Origin: Clostridia bacterium
GTDB lineage: Bacteria; Bacillota; Clostridia; Christensenellales; UBA1242
DNA length: 64,000 bases
NCBI GenBank assembly: GCA_900768545.1
Contig: CAAGDD010000003.1
Coordinates: forward strand, 62,001-126,000
Reading direction: 5' to 3'
This document shows positions 44,557-52,424 of this stretch, piece after piece. A model generated the notes under the pieces. The model was not told the origin of the DNA. It did no database searches and saw nothing but the letters and a program-made list of their open reading frames with translations. A program made the position numbers and the translations under genes. Numbering within the stretch: position 1 is the first letter of the stretch; each line of letters begins with the position of its first letter.

Positions 44557-45488
44557 TCAACAAAGGGTTAGGAAGAGGACTTGATGCGTTATTTGGCACG
44601 TATGAAGGTGATGTAAGTTATAATAAAATAACTAAACCAGCAGAAACTAATACAGGCGTTTTGGAAGTAGATATTAACAAAATTAAACCAAATCCAAACC
44701 AACCAAGAAAAAATTTTGATGAAGATGCATTAAAGGACTTGGCTGCATCTATTAAAGTTCATGGCATTGTTCAACCAATCGTTTTAAATAAAAATGCTGA
44801 CGGAACATATATGATTATCGCCGGTGAAAGACGTTGGAGAGCTGCGAATTTGTGTGGTCTTAAAACTGTTCCAGCCATCATCAAGGATTATACAGAAAAG
44901 CAAATTAAAGAAATTAGTATTATTGAAAACTTGCAAAGAGAAGATCTTAATCCTGTTGAAGCGGCAAAAGCGATTAAAGAACTTATGGACGAATATGGAC
45001 TTACACAAGAAGCTGTGTCAGAACGTATTGGAAAAAGTAGATCGAATGTAGCAAACACATTAAGATTGCTCACACTCTACCCAGCAGTGCTTGATATGAT
45101 CGAAAAGGGCAAAATTTCAGCCGGACATGCTAGATGTTTGGTTGTTGTAGAAGATGCAAACGAACAATTAAAACTCGCAAATGCAATTGTAAGCAAAAAC
45201 TTAAGTGTTCGCGACCTTGAAAAGGCTATTAAAGCATATACAAATCCTGCGAAGAAGGTTGTTGTAAGAGAAGAACAATCTTTGGAACTTAAAGAACTTA
45301 TTAATCAAATGCAAAAAACATTTGCAACAAAAGTTTCTGCAATTGGTAATGATAACAAAGGGCGCATCTATATTGATTACTACACTCGTGACGATTTGGA
45401 TAGAATTTCAGAACTTTTAGATTTACTCAATAAAAAAGAAATGACATTAAAAGATTTGCAAAATTACAACAGACGTAATCATAAATAA
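44553..45488 (+). CDS. parB: Chromosome-partitioning protein ParB (Spo0J)
   Basis: A 311-residue CTP-dependent DNA clamp. The N-terminal half has the ParB/Srx CTPase motifs (NQPRK, GE.RWRAA as GERRWRA near residue 91, and IIENLQRED near 126), followed by the helix-turn-helix (LTQEAVSERIGKSRSNVANT) that reads parS, and a C-terminal dimerisation domain. Start overlaps parA by ATGA behind AAAGGAGATAAG. Three parS sites follow at 45.6-46.2 kb. Confidence 0.97.
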   Translation: MINKGLGRGLDALFGTYEGDVSYNKITKPAETNTGVLEVDINKIKPNPNQPRKNFDEDALKDLAASIKVHGIVQPIVLNKNADGTYMIIAGERRWRAANLCGLKTVPAIIKDYTEKQIKEISIIENLQREDLNPVEAAKAIKELMDEYGLTQEAVSERIGKSRSNVANTLRLLTLYPAVLDMIEKGKISAGHARCLVVVEDANEQLKLANAIVSKNLSVRDLEKAIKAYTNPAKKVVVREEQSLELKELINQMQKTFATKVSAIGNDNKGRIYIDYYTRDDLDRISELLDLLNKKEMTLKDLQNYNRRNHK

Positions 45489-45620
45489 TGTTTTGTTTTT
45501 GTTGTTTCGTTGTATAATCTAGCATACTTTGTGTAAGTGTAGTTAATTCAATTTAAAAACAAACTCATTGTTTAGTAATATAGTTTATCGTTTAAAATAA
45601 CAAATATTTATGTAAAAAAA

Positions 45621-45636
45621 TGTTTCACGTGAAACA
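45621..45636. promoter_or_regulatory. parS site 1
   Basis: TGTTTCACGTGAAACA, a perfect 16-bp palindrome matching the Firmicutes parS consensus TGTTNCACGTGAAACA, flanked by A and T runs that extend the dyad. Confidence 0.95.
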
Positions 45637-45959
45637 TTTTTTTATTTTTATACAACAATATGGTTAAAATAATAATATTTTTGTGTCAGCGCAAACAAAA
45701 TTTGTTATTACAATAGAAAAATATAGAAAAATTAATCATACAACAGACTTTTAAGCATGTTTATGGTCTGTTATGATTAATATAATATTCGACGTGTAAT
45801 TTTGATATATAAATTTGCATAAATTAAATAAAATAGCATAATCTCTACTGTTTTATGTGTTTATTGTGAAACACGACTTGCAATTGGTGTGATAATTAAT
45901 ATACTATGATAAACTTTTACTTTTTGTTGTGTTCAGCCGGCTTTAAAGTTACAACTAAA

Positions 45960-45975
45960 TGTTTCACGTGAAACA
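45960..45975. promoter_or_regulatory. parS site 2
   Basis: TGTTTCACGTGAAACA, identical to site 1, 339 bp further on. Confidence 0.95.
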
Positions 45976-46165
45976 TTTTATGCAAACTCTTTAAATGTTG
46001 ATCTAAATTCATGTCTTTAATATAAAATATATCGTAACTGTAGATAATAACATATAACAATAGATTGTTATACAAAAAACGGCTGTCGTCATATAAAAGT
46101 AATGTTTCAAATACATGTCTAAAGCACGTTAAATATTTATGGCTATTGTTGTAAAAAAAACAAAA

Positions 46166-46181
46166 TGTTTCACGTGAAACA
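46166..46181. promoter_or_regulatory. parS site 3
   Basis: TGTTTCACGTGAAACA, identical to sites 1 and 2, 206 bp after site 2, inside the longer dyad AAAATGTTTCACGTGAAACA. Confidence 0.95.
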
Positions 46182-46273
46182 TTTTAAATATAATATTCTT
46201 AAGATAGTGCTTGAAACAATAAAATTTGCTGTAGCGCGTATCAAAAATAGCTAAATTATTGTTCAAAATTAGT

Positions 46274-46303
46274 TTGACAAGACTTTGTAAAATAATGTAT
46301 AAT
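46274..46303 (+). promoter_or_regulatory. Rubrerythrin promoter
   Basis: TTGACA (46274-46279), 18-base spacer, TATAAT (46298-46303), just upstream of GGAGG. I see no convincing PerR box here. Confidence 0.8.
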
Positions 46304-46325
46304 AGTAGAGTAATGGAGGTTACAG

Positions 46326-46868
46326 ATGAATAAATTAGAAGGAACAAAAACAGAACAAAATTTAAAAACTGCGTTTGCGGGCGAAAGTCAAGCTAGAAAT
46401 AAATACACATATTACGCTTCAAAAGCTAAAAAGGACGGGTTTGAACAAATCGCTGCAGTATTTACTGAAACCGCAGACAATGAAAAAGAACATGCAAAAA
46501 TGTGGTTTAAAGAACTTCATAATGGAGAAGTTCCTGACACTTTGACAAATTTGCTTGATGCAGCAGCTGGTGAAAATGCAGAATGGACTGACATGTATAA
46601 AAAGATGGCTGAAGAAGCTCGAGAAGAGGGCTTCAGTGATCTTGCTTACAAATTTGAAGCAGTTGCTCAAATTGAAAAAAGACACGAAGAAAGATATAGA
46701 AGATTGGCAGACATTTTGAAAAACAAAACTGTATTCCAAAAATCTGAAAAGAAAGCATGGATATGCCGCAATTGTGGCCACGTGTATATTGGAGAAAAAG
46801 CACCTGAAGTATGCCCTGTTTGCAAGCACCCACAATCATATTTTGAAATTTTAAACGAAGAATTTTAA
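46326..46868 (+). CDS. rbr: Rubrerythrin
   Basis: A 180-residue peroxide-reducing non-haem iron protein of anaerobes. The N-terminal ferritin-like four-helix domain has the ExxH-type di-iron ligands (FAGESQARNKY, ETADNEKEHA, then FSDLAYKFEAVAQIEKRHE). The C-terminal rubredoxin domain has C147, C150, C163 and C166 (CRNC ... CPVC). ATG 46326 follows GGAGG. Monocistronic under a near-consensus promoter, next to the parS cluster. Takes electrons from a rubredoxin reductase not seen here. Confidence 0.96.
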   Translation: MNKLEGTKTEQNLKTAFAGESQARNKYTYYASKAKKDGFEQIAAVFTETADNEKEHAKMWFKELHNGEVPDTLTNLLDAAAGENAEWTDMYKKMAEEAREEGFSDLAYKFEAVAQIEKRHEERYRRLADILKNKTVFQKSEKKAWICRNCGHVYIGEKAPEVCPVCKHPQSYFEILNEEF

Positions 46869-46957
46869 TTTTGTATAGTTATTATATTATAACATAATAT
46901 ATTTATTATAATAACAAAATCGATTTGACAAAAATTTAATTTTTAACATTAAAAATA

Positions 46958-46987
46958 TTGACAAGTGAACGCAAAATGTGTTATGAT
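46958..46987 (+). promoter_or_regulatory. Promoter of tRNA-Ser(GCU)
   Basis: TTGACA (46958-46963), 18-base spacer, TATGAT (46982-46987). Confidence 0.75.
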
Positions 46988-47020
46988 AAGAGCACAAGGA
47001 ATGTATTACTTGCAATATTT

Positions 47021-47111
47021 GGAGAGTTACTCAAGAGGTCGAAGAGGCTCCCCTGCTAAGGGAGTAGGGTTGTAACAGGCCGCGAGAGTTCGAATCTCTC
47101 ACTCTCCGCCA
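47021..47111 (+). tRNA. tRNA-Ser(GCU)
   Basis: 91-base class II tRNA with encoded CCA: acceptor GGAGAGT/ACTCTCC, anticodon arm CTCCC-CTGCTAA-GGGAG giving GCU (AGC/AGU serine codons), long variable arm, T arm GAGAGTTCGAATCTCTC. Confidence 0.95.
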
Positions 47112-47117
47112 CAAAAG

Positions 47118-47163
47118 AACTGTACGCACCCTCGTGAAAATGAGAAAGGCGTGCAGTTTTTTT
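47118..47163 (+). terminator. Terminator of tRNA-Ser(GCU), shared repeat
   Basis: AACTGTACGC/GCGTGCAGTT 10-bp stem with one G-T pair, followed by T7. The element 47117-47174 recurs on the minus strand at 32647-32703. Confidence 0.85.
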
Positions 47164-47307
47164 ATTTTACACGACACCTTGGCATTCCAACACCTTTCAC
47201 ATATAAAATCACAAATTAAAAACACTTTACATATTAATGGTATCTATATTAAACGCTGACCTTCCATTCAAAATTTAACCATTAATGTTTATATATTTAA
47301 AAAAAGG

Positions 47308-47336
47308 TTGACAAAAAAGAATACATGTGCTATTCT
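47308..47336 (+). promoter_or_regulatory. asnA leader promoter
   Basis: TTGACA (47308-47313), 17-base spacer, TATTCT (47331-47336), about 24 bases before the leader-peptide start. Confidence 0.75.
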
Positions 47337-47359
47337 CTTAAAAAATATAGGGGAAATAT

Positions 47360-47443
47360 ATGTTTAAACTTTTCAACAACAATAACAATAATAATTCAAA
47401 CGCATATAATATGAGTTTCATTTTTGTTGTTGAAAATATATAA
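47360..47443 (+). CDS. Asn-rich leader peptide of asnA (attenuator peptide), 27 aa
   Basis: ATG 47360 follows AGGGGAAATAT. The peptide begins MFKLF, followed by seven consecutive Asn codons (47375-47395), and has ten Asn in 27 residues. It precedes the asparagine synthetase gene with a terminator between them. By analogy with the his, trp and leu leaders, ribosome stalling at the Asn run when Asn-tRNA is scarce would prevent termination. Not a product-bearing gene in its own right. Confidence 0.88.
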   Translation: MFKLFNNNNNNNSNAYNMSFIFVVENI

Positions 47444-47498
47444 TCCATTTTAAACACAATTAAATCAACACTCTCTTGAAACTCAAGAGAGTTTTTTT
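47370..47498 (+). promoter_or_regulatory. asnA transcription attenuator (pause stem, antiterminator, terminator)
   Basis: Three competing structures are visible. Pause stem: TTTTCAACAAC (47370-47380, over the Asn codons) with GTTGTTGAAAA (47426-47436), 11 bp. Antiterminator: TGAGTTTCA (47412-47420) with TGAAACTCA (47477-47485), 9 bp, plus TGTTGA (47428-47433) with TCAACA (47465-47470). Terminator: CTCTCTTGA/TCAAGAGAG (47471-47479 with 47483-47491) then T7. The antiterminator consumes the terminator's left arm and loop, and the pause stem shares bases with the antiterminator, as a ribosome-mediated attenuator requires. Confidence 0.88.
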
Positions 47499-47555
47499 AT
47501 ACTAGATTAGTTTTAAAGATAAGCCCAAAAAGTGCATTTTTTTATTTGGAGGTTG

Positions 47556-47690
47556 TTAATATGAAAAAAATAAATGCCGTAGCTGGCGAAGATTAAAATA
47601 TTTTTTAAATGGTTTTGATAATTGTCTATACAAAAAATTATTAGATCGTCTACTCGACGAAATAAACATGTTAAATAAAGGAGAATAACT
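47556..47690 (+). pseudogene. Degenerate short gene between the attenuator and asnA
   Basis: A good GGAGG site precedes ATG at about 47560, but the frame reads only MKKINAVAGED-stop. Downstream, in another frame, the sequence reads FDNCLYKKLLDRLLDEINML and ends NKGE-stop, overlapping the asnA ribosome site. It looks like one small gene broken by at least one frameshift and stop; an intact version is not needed for asnA. Confidence 0.4.
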
Positions 47691-48689
47691 ATGAAATTTA
47701 TAAAAGAAAGATACACCGAAATAAGTGTTTTAGAAAAACAAAAATATATAAAACTTATTAAAGACAAATTTGAAAAAGAACTTGCAAAAGCATTAGGTCT
47801 AACAAGAATTTCAGCACCATTGTTAGTCACAAAAGAATCAGGTCTTCAAGATGATTTAAGTGGAACCGAAAGAAAAGTTTCTTTCGACATCTTGAAAGAC
47901 GGAAAAGAACTTGAAATAGTTCAAAGTCTTGCAAAATGGAAAAGATTTGCACTTAAAAAGTATGGTTTCAAACCACACGAAGGTCTTTACACAGACATGA
48001 CTGCAATTCGAAGAGATGACCAAATGGATGAAACTCACTCAATTTACGTTGATCAATGGGATTGGGAAAAAATTATTTTAAATAAGGATCGAACCCTCAA
48101 CTATTTAAAAAAGACCGTAAAATCAATAGTAAAAGCTATAATAAGAACAGAAGATTACCTTAAAACAAAAGGCTTCAAAGAAAAAAGTTGTTTATGTCAA
48201 GATGTTTTATTTATTACAAGTCAACAACTTTTAGACCAATATCCAACTCTATCACCAAAAGAACGCGAATACGAAATCACAAAAAAATACAAAACAGTTT
48301 TCATCATGCAAATTGGAGACAAACTAAGTAATGGTCTACCTCATGACTTACGTGCTCCAGATTATGACGACTGGTCACTAAATGGAGATCTATTATTTTA
48401 TCATGAAGTGTTAGACATTGCACTAGAAATATCAAGCATGGGCATTAGAGTAAATAAACAAACATTATTATCCCAACTGAAAAAAGCAAACAACCTAGAT
48501 CGTTTACAATATGATTTTCACAAAGCTATAGTTGAAGAAAAACTTCCTTTAACAATAGGCGGCGGCATTGGACAAAGCCGTTTATGTCAGTTACTGCTTG
48601 AAAGAGCACATATTGGAGAAGTGCAAGCATCATATTGGGATAAAGAAAATATTAAAAAGTGTAAAGAACTTGGCATAGATTTATTATAA
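47691..48689 (+). CDS. asnA: Aspartate-ammonia ligase (asparagine synthetase A)
   Basis: A 332-residue ammonia-dependent asparagine synthetase of the class II aminoacyl-tRNA-synthetase fold: Asp + NH3 + ATP to Asn + AMP + PPi. Signatures include the GLQDDLSGTERKVSFD segment, the IYVDQWDWEK motif (residues about 118-127) and the C-terminal LTIGGGIGQSRL motif 3. Start ATG follows AAAGGAGAATAACT. It is the structural gene of the Asn-rich leader attenuator upstream, ends at its own terminator, and is monocistronic. Confidence 0.97.
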   Translation: MKFIKERYTEISVLEKQKYIKLIKDKFEKELAKALGLTRISAPLLVTKESGLQDDLSGTERKVSFDILKDGKELEIVQSLAKWKRFALKKYGFKPHEGLYTDMTAIRRDDQMDETHSIYVDQWDWEKIILNKDRTLNYLKKTVKSIVKAIIRTEDYLKTKGFKEKSCLCQDVLFITSQQLLDQYPTLSPKEREYEITKKYKTVFIMQIGDKLSNGLPHDLRAPDYDDWSLNGDLLFYHEVLDIALEISSMGIRVNKQTLLSQLKKANNLDRLQYDFHKAIVEEKLPLTIGGGIGQSRLCQLLLERAHIGEVQASYWDKENIKKCKELGIDLL

Positions 48690-48693
48690 AAAC

Positions 48694-48727
48694 AAAAAAA
48701 ACAACAATTTCATTTGTTGTTTTTTTT
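48694..48727 (+). terminator. Terminator of asnA
   Basis: AAAAAACAACAA/TTGTTGTTTTTT-type stem with a 6-base loop and T run. Confidence 0.8.
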
Positions 48728-48754
48728 ATCAACTAATATTGTTTTTAGAATTAT

Positions 48755-50758
48755 TTAATCCGTCAAATAAAATGTGCAAGTCGAAAGTTTTTTGCGTTTA
48801 ATTTTCAATGCTTTCCCATTTTGCATTTTTAGCGTATATCCGTCGCCATAAGGGCACTTCGCACAGGTCGCACCAAGATCACTCTTGAAAGGACAATGAC
48901 GCAACGTCATATAAGCAAACTTTGTCTTTTCAGCCAGCGAGTCTTCCGCACAAATGATAGGCACATTCAAAAGTTTTGCAGCGACAGAGTTGTAAACATT
49001 TAGCGCCCCGCCAGCAACTTTTTCACAATCAAAATCAAGTGCATAACTGTTGTTTGCGACGACAGCCAACTTGTTTGTTTCAACAAGTTTTTTCAAAAAT
49101 TCAACATCTTTGTCAAGTGCAAAATTTGGAAGATCCAAATAAAAACTTTTTTCCAAATTTTCACAACGCTTTTTAAAATCCAATATATTTTGCTCATCAT
49201 AAATCTCGGGCGAATACACAATATTTTTTGCTGTCAACCTTTGATTTTCATCTTCCACAAACTCGAAATCGCCAAAAATTTTCGCTTCGCCGCCGATATC
49301 TATATCTTTCAATTTCAAATCGTGTTGATCCTTCTTTAAAAACGCCGTTTTCAAACTTTCAAAAAAGTTACGTCTAAATTCATTAAGTTGTGACTTTGTC
49401 AAAAACACTCCGTCAGTTTCAAAATCAATTTCGACCGAAAAATGGTCGTTTTTATTAAAGCAATTTTCAAGGTCAAGCTTTGTCAAAGGCTGTTTTTCTG
49501 CCGCCGTTAAAACACTGCCAAAACCTTCAAAATCAAAGCCATCAAACGAGACTTCTGCACAGATTTGTTTTCCAGAAAAAGCACTTACTTTTATCAAAAT
49601 ACCTTTCTTTTGAACAAAATCCAAAGCAGCTTTTTCTTTGTCAAAATCTAAAATCAAATTGACAAAATTTCCCACTTCCGCGTTTTGTGTAGTTGTAGTC
49701 TTATACAGATTTTTTCCAATTTCTTTCAAGTCATAAAGTGAGATCGAACTCACTTCTTTTTCTCCGTTAAACAATTTTATCGCCGATTTCGCACTCAAAG
49801 GGCGATTTGACGAAAAGACAATTTCATTAAACTTTTTTCCGCGATTGACCTTGGTCACTTTGCCAATTTTGACGCCGATATGGTTGTTAAAGTTTGAAAT
49901 AATGTTTCCATTTCCGCCAAAATAACCTTCGACATAACCGCGATTGTAAGCCAATTTCATCTCATTTTGGTCAAACTTTTTGCCGTCAAGTGCATTGCGA
50001 TATTGCCTTGTCGCAACCGCAACATAATAAGGGCGGCGAGCTCGACCTTCAATCTTCAAAACATCAACGCCAGCGTTTTTTAAGTCATCAAGACGCGCCG
50101 ACATATTCAAATCTTTTGCGCTCAAAAGATATCCTTTTTGCAAGGTCTTGCCGTCTTTTAAAAGCGAATATTCCAAACGGCACAACTGCTTGCACTTGCC
50201 ACGATTTCCGCTTGCGTCACACAAATAAGAACTCAAATAGCAATTCCCTGAAAAGCACACACAAAGTGCACCTTGACAAAAATATTCGATTTCAAGATTG
50301 GTGTTTCTTCGAATATTTTTAATTTCTTCAAGCGGAGTTTCTCTTGCCAAAACAACACGCGAAAAACCCAACTTTTCAACATACTTTGCCCCAGCAAGAT
50401 TGTGAATCGCCATTTGTGTGCTCGCATGCAAAATGATTTGTGGATAGTTTTGACGAAGCAAAAGGGCTAGTCCCAAATCTTGAACAATAAAATAATCGAC
50501 GCCTTTGTTAAACGCTTTTACAACAAGATCGACTGCGGATTTTAATTCGTCATCGCGAAACAAAATGTTGACCGCAAGATTGACTTTTGCTCCGTGCAAA
50601 TGCGCAAAATAAATCACTTCATCAAGGTCATCAAGCGAAAAACCTTCGATGTTGTTGCGCGCGTTAAAATCAGTGACGCCAAGATAAATTTCGTCAGCAC
50701 CATTAAAAATCGCCATTTTCAAACTTTCAAAATTTCCAACAGGGGACAACAATTTCAT
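48755..50758 (-). CDS. Peptidase U32-family protein (RlhA-like)
   Basis: A 667-residue protein. The N-terminal ~330 residues are the U32 TIM-barrel (LLSPVGNFESLKMAIFNGAD at the start; STQMAIHN; the cysteine region CQGALCVCFSGNCYLS...CR.). The remaining half contains the DUF3656-type region and a C-terminal cysteine group (CPFKSDLGATCAKCPYG). The length and domain order fit RlhA (YdcP), the 23S rRNA C2501 hydroxylase, rather than the shorter TrhP-type U32 proteins. The start is at ATG 50758; its ribosome site is weak. Monocistronic, convergent with asnA. Confidence 0.85.
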   Translation of the reverse strand: MKLLSPVGNFESLKMAIFNGADEIYLGVTDFNARNNIEGFSLDDLDEVIYFAHLHGAKVNLAVNILFRDDELKSAVDLVVKAFNKGVDYFIVQDLGLALLLRQNYPQIILHASTQMAIHNLAGAKYVEKLGFSRVVLARETPLEEIKNIRRNTNLEIEYFCQGALCVCFSGNCYLSSYLCDASGNRGKCKQLCRLEYSLLKDGKTLQKGYLLSAKDLNMSARLDDLKNAGVDVLKIEGRARRPYYVAVATRQYRNALDGKKFDQNEMKLAYNRGYVEGYFGGNGNIISNFNNHIGVKIGKVTKVNRGKKFNEIVFSSNRPLSAKSAIKLFNGEKEVSSISLYDLKEIGKNLYKTTTTQNAEVGNFVNLILDFDKEKAALDFVQKKGILIKVSAFSGKQICAEVSFDGFDFEGFGSVLTAAEKQPLTKLDLENCFNKNDHFSVEIDFETDGVFLTKSQLNEFRRNFFESLKTAFLKKDQHDLKLKDIDIGGEAKIFGDFEFVEDENQRLTAKNIVYSPEIYDEQNILDFKKRCENLEKSFYLDLPNFALDKDVEFLKKLVETNKLAVVANNSYALDFDCEKVAGGALNVYNSVAAKLLNVPIICAEDSLAEKTKFAYMTLRHCPFKSDLGATCAKCPYGDGYTLKMQNGKALKIKRKKLSTCTFYLTD

Positions 50759-50880
50759 ATTGAAATTATATCATCTTTGCACAAAAAAGAAAAGAAAATT
50801 TTAATTCAAATTTTTCTTGCACAAACTAAACACTTTGCCATCAAAACTCAATTTCATCAAAAAACGAAAAAAACGCGACA

Positions 50881-50915
50881 AAAAAAATAAGTTTAAGACT
50901 TTCCTAAACTTATTT
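50881..50915 (-). terminator. Terminator of the Spo0A-C-like gene
   Basis: AAATAAGTTTA/TAAACTTATTT 11-bp stem (50885-50895 with 50905-50915); a T run follows on the minus strand. Confidence 0.75.
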
Positions 50916-50921
50916 GAAAAA

Positions 50922-51314
50922 TTATTTAACTTTCTTTCTAATATATTCTTTATAAAACTCAAGATTGTAATATTCAGCAACCAAACGAATAAGCTCGCCA
51001 ACAGTTGGCTTTTCATCGATCGCAAACAGGGTAGTATTGAACATTTTGTTTATTTCAACAAAACTCGAATCCAAAAAAGTACTGTCTATCGCATGCCGCA
51101 TACTTCGCTCGACAGAAGAATCTTTATCAACAGTAAATTTTTCTGCTATTGAAGTATACAGTTCTTTACACAAGCTATGTATCAACTCTGGTCTTGCAAT
51201 AACCAACTCAATTGCGGTACACAAATATTCAAATCCGACAAGATCACTTCTTATTCCTATTTTCATAAGAGTAAGTCGAATAATTTTTCTTATCCTGAAC
51301 ATTTTCTTTTCCAT
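50922..51314 (-). CDS. Stand-alone Spo0A C-terminal DNA-binding domain protein
   Basis: A 130-residue protein that aligns end to end with the sporulation Spo0A effector domain: LMKIGIRSDLVGFEYLCTAI (helices A-B), LCKELYTSIAEKF, then the recognition region VERSMRHAIDS and the terminal KPTVGELIRLVAEYY. No receiver domain is attached; the N-terminal 12 residues are a basic tag (MEKKMFRIRKII). The start at 51314 has a perfect AGGAGG 5 bases upstream. It may bind 0A-box-like sites independently of phosphorelay input, or modulate a full Spo0A by heterodimerisation; both are inference. Confidence 0.88.
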   Translation of the reverse strand: MEKKMFRIRKIIRLTLMKIGIRSDLVGFEYLCTAIELVIARPELIHSLCKELYTSIAEKFTVDKDSSVERSMRHAIDSTFLDSSFVEINKMFNTTLFAIDEKPTVGELIRLVAEYYNLEFYKEYIRKKVK

Positions 51315-51973
51315 GTATTCCTCCTTTTAATGGAAAAACATTTGTGTGCACAATAAATATTAGTCAAACATTTTTCTCAAATTTCACATGCCTTTTTTAC
51401 ACATGTTTTTGTGGTTGTTTTATGGTTTTATTATATCACACATTGCAAAATAACGCAAATATTTTTCAATATTTTACAAAAATATTTTTAAAATTTTTTA
51501 AATAATTTTTTTCTCGTTTTTTTCAAAAATTTTTAAAAATAAGAAAACTCGCAATAAAAACAAGTAAATTTTATAAAAATAACTAAAATTTTTATTTTTT
51601 TTGATATTTCTTGTGTTTTTAACAATTTTTTTTGATTTTTATTATAATTGTTTTAATAAATTCATATTTTATTTTTTGTAAAATATTATTTTAATTTTTT
51701 TAAATTTTTATAAAAACATTTTTATTTTAATACTGCCACAACAGATTTTTAAACAAGTTTAATCTTTTATTTATATATTTATTCTTAAACACTAAACATT
51801 TTAATATTTAATACATATTACATTAAGGTAATCGTAACTATTTTTATAATGGATTTCGAATTTGAACAATACTTTTTTATATGCAGTTTTTACAAACTTT
51901 CACCTTCTTTAATTTCTTTATAAAAAAAACACAAATTTAATTTTGTGTTTTTTATCTTTCTATTTATATTGAT
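51315..51973. other. AT-rich intergenic region
   Basis: About 600 bases of extreme A/T content upstream of the Spo0A-C-like gene. Apart from the terminator at 51923-51953 I see no gene, RNA or repeat. Confidence 0.6.
51923..51953 (-). terminator. Terminator of the aconitase X operon
   Basis: AAAACACAAA/TTTGTGTTTT stem (51926-51935 with 51942-51951); T run on the minus strand. Confidence 0.75.
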
Positions 51974-52423
51974 TTAGTCAATCAAAGTTACTGTTCCGTC
52001 TTCATCAACTTTAATTTTGTCGCCAGTTTTGATATTTTTCAAGATATCTTTTCCAAGTTTATCAATTGCAATAACTTTTGAGTTCTCCCAGTTCTTTGCC
52101 AAGATAACTCCACTTGCTGCAAGCGAATCAATTTCATCTGCGAACAAAAATGCGCTAGGATTTATTCCCATTTGGCAAATTGTTTGAATAACAAGTCCGC
52201 CAGTTGTTGAGCCGATAGTTTGCGGCAAAATCAAAGCGACGCCAGTCAAAATTTTTCCATAAATATCTGGATTGTTTTGGTCAGATCCAATAACTTTTTT
52301 TGCATTTTTAAGCGCTGACTTTTGAAAGGTCGCCAAAGTGTTCAATCCTTGATGAGAAACCACACATTCACCTTCATAACTGCCGCTGCAAATAACTCTT
52401 CCTTTAAAAACTTTTTTAGCCAT
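51974..52423 (-). CDS. Aconitase X small (swivel) subunit, DUF126
   Basis: A 149-residue AcnX swivel-domain protein: VFKGRVICSGSYEG at the N-terminus, GVALILPQTIGSTTGGLVIQ, and SLAASGVILA are the family hallmarks (the GSTT.G loop binds the substrate). It pairs with the large subunit immediately upstream to form a [3Fe-4S/4Fe-4S]-type hydro-lyase. In bacteria and archaea known AcnX enzymes act on cis-3-hydroxy-L-proline or phosphomevalonate-type acids. Start ATG follows AAATAAT with a weak GGGG site. Third gene of the OYE-AcnX operon. Confidence 0.93.
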   Translation of the reverse strand: MAKKVFKGRVICSGSYEGECVVSHQGLNTLATFQKSALKNAKKVIGSDQNNPDIYGKILTGVALILPQTIGSTTGGLVIQTICQMGINPSAFLFADEIDSLAASGVILAKNWENSKVIAIDKLGKDILKNIKTGDKIKVDEDGTVTLID

Positions 52424-52424
52424 A

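Larger units (their letters stand above)
45489..46325. other. Intergenic parS cluster region
   Basis: About 840 A/T-rich bases between parB and rubrerythrin holding three perfect parS palindromes. I find no TTATCCACA-type DnaA box, no open frame with a ribosome site, and no RNA gene. Confidence 0.7.

Noticed and set aside
45489..46325. Possible oriC in the parS cluster region
   Set aside because: A/T-rich with parS sites but without TTATCCACA-type DnaA boxes; ParB loading explains the palindromes.
47031..47225. Open frame on the minus strand containing WRRVRDSNSRG
   Set aside because: It is the antisense of tRNA-Ser(GCU), a well-known spurious ORF pattern; the same applies to the plus-strand frame over 35212-35424.
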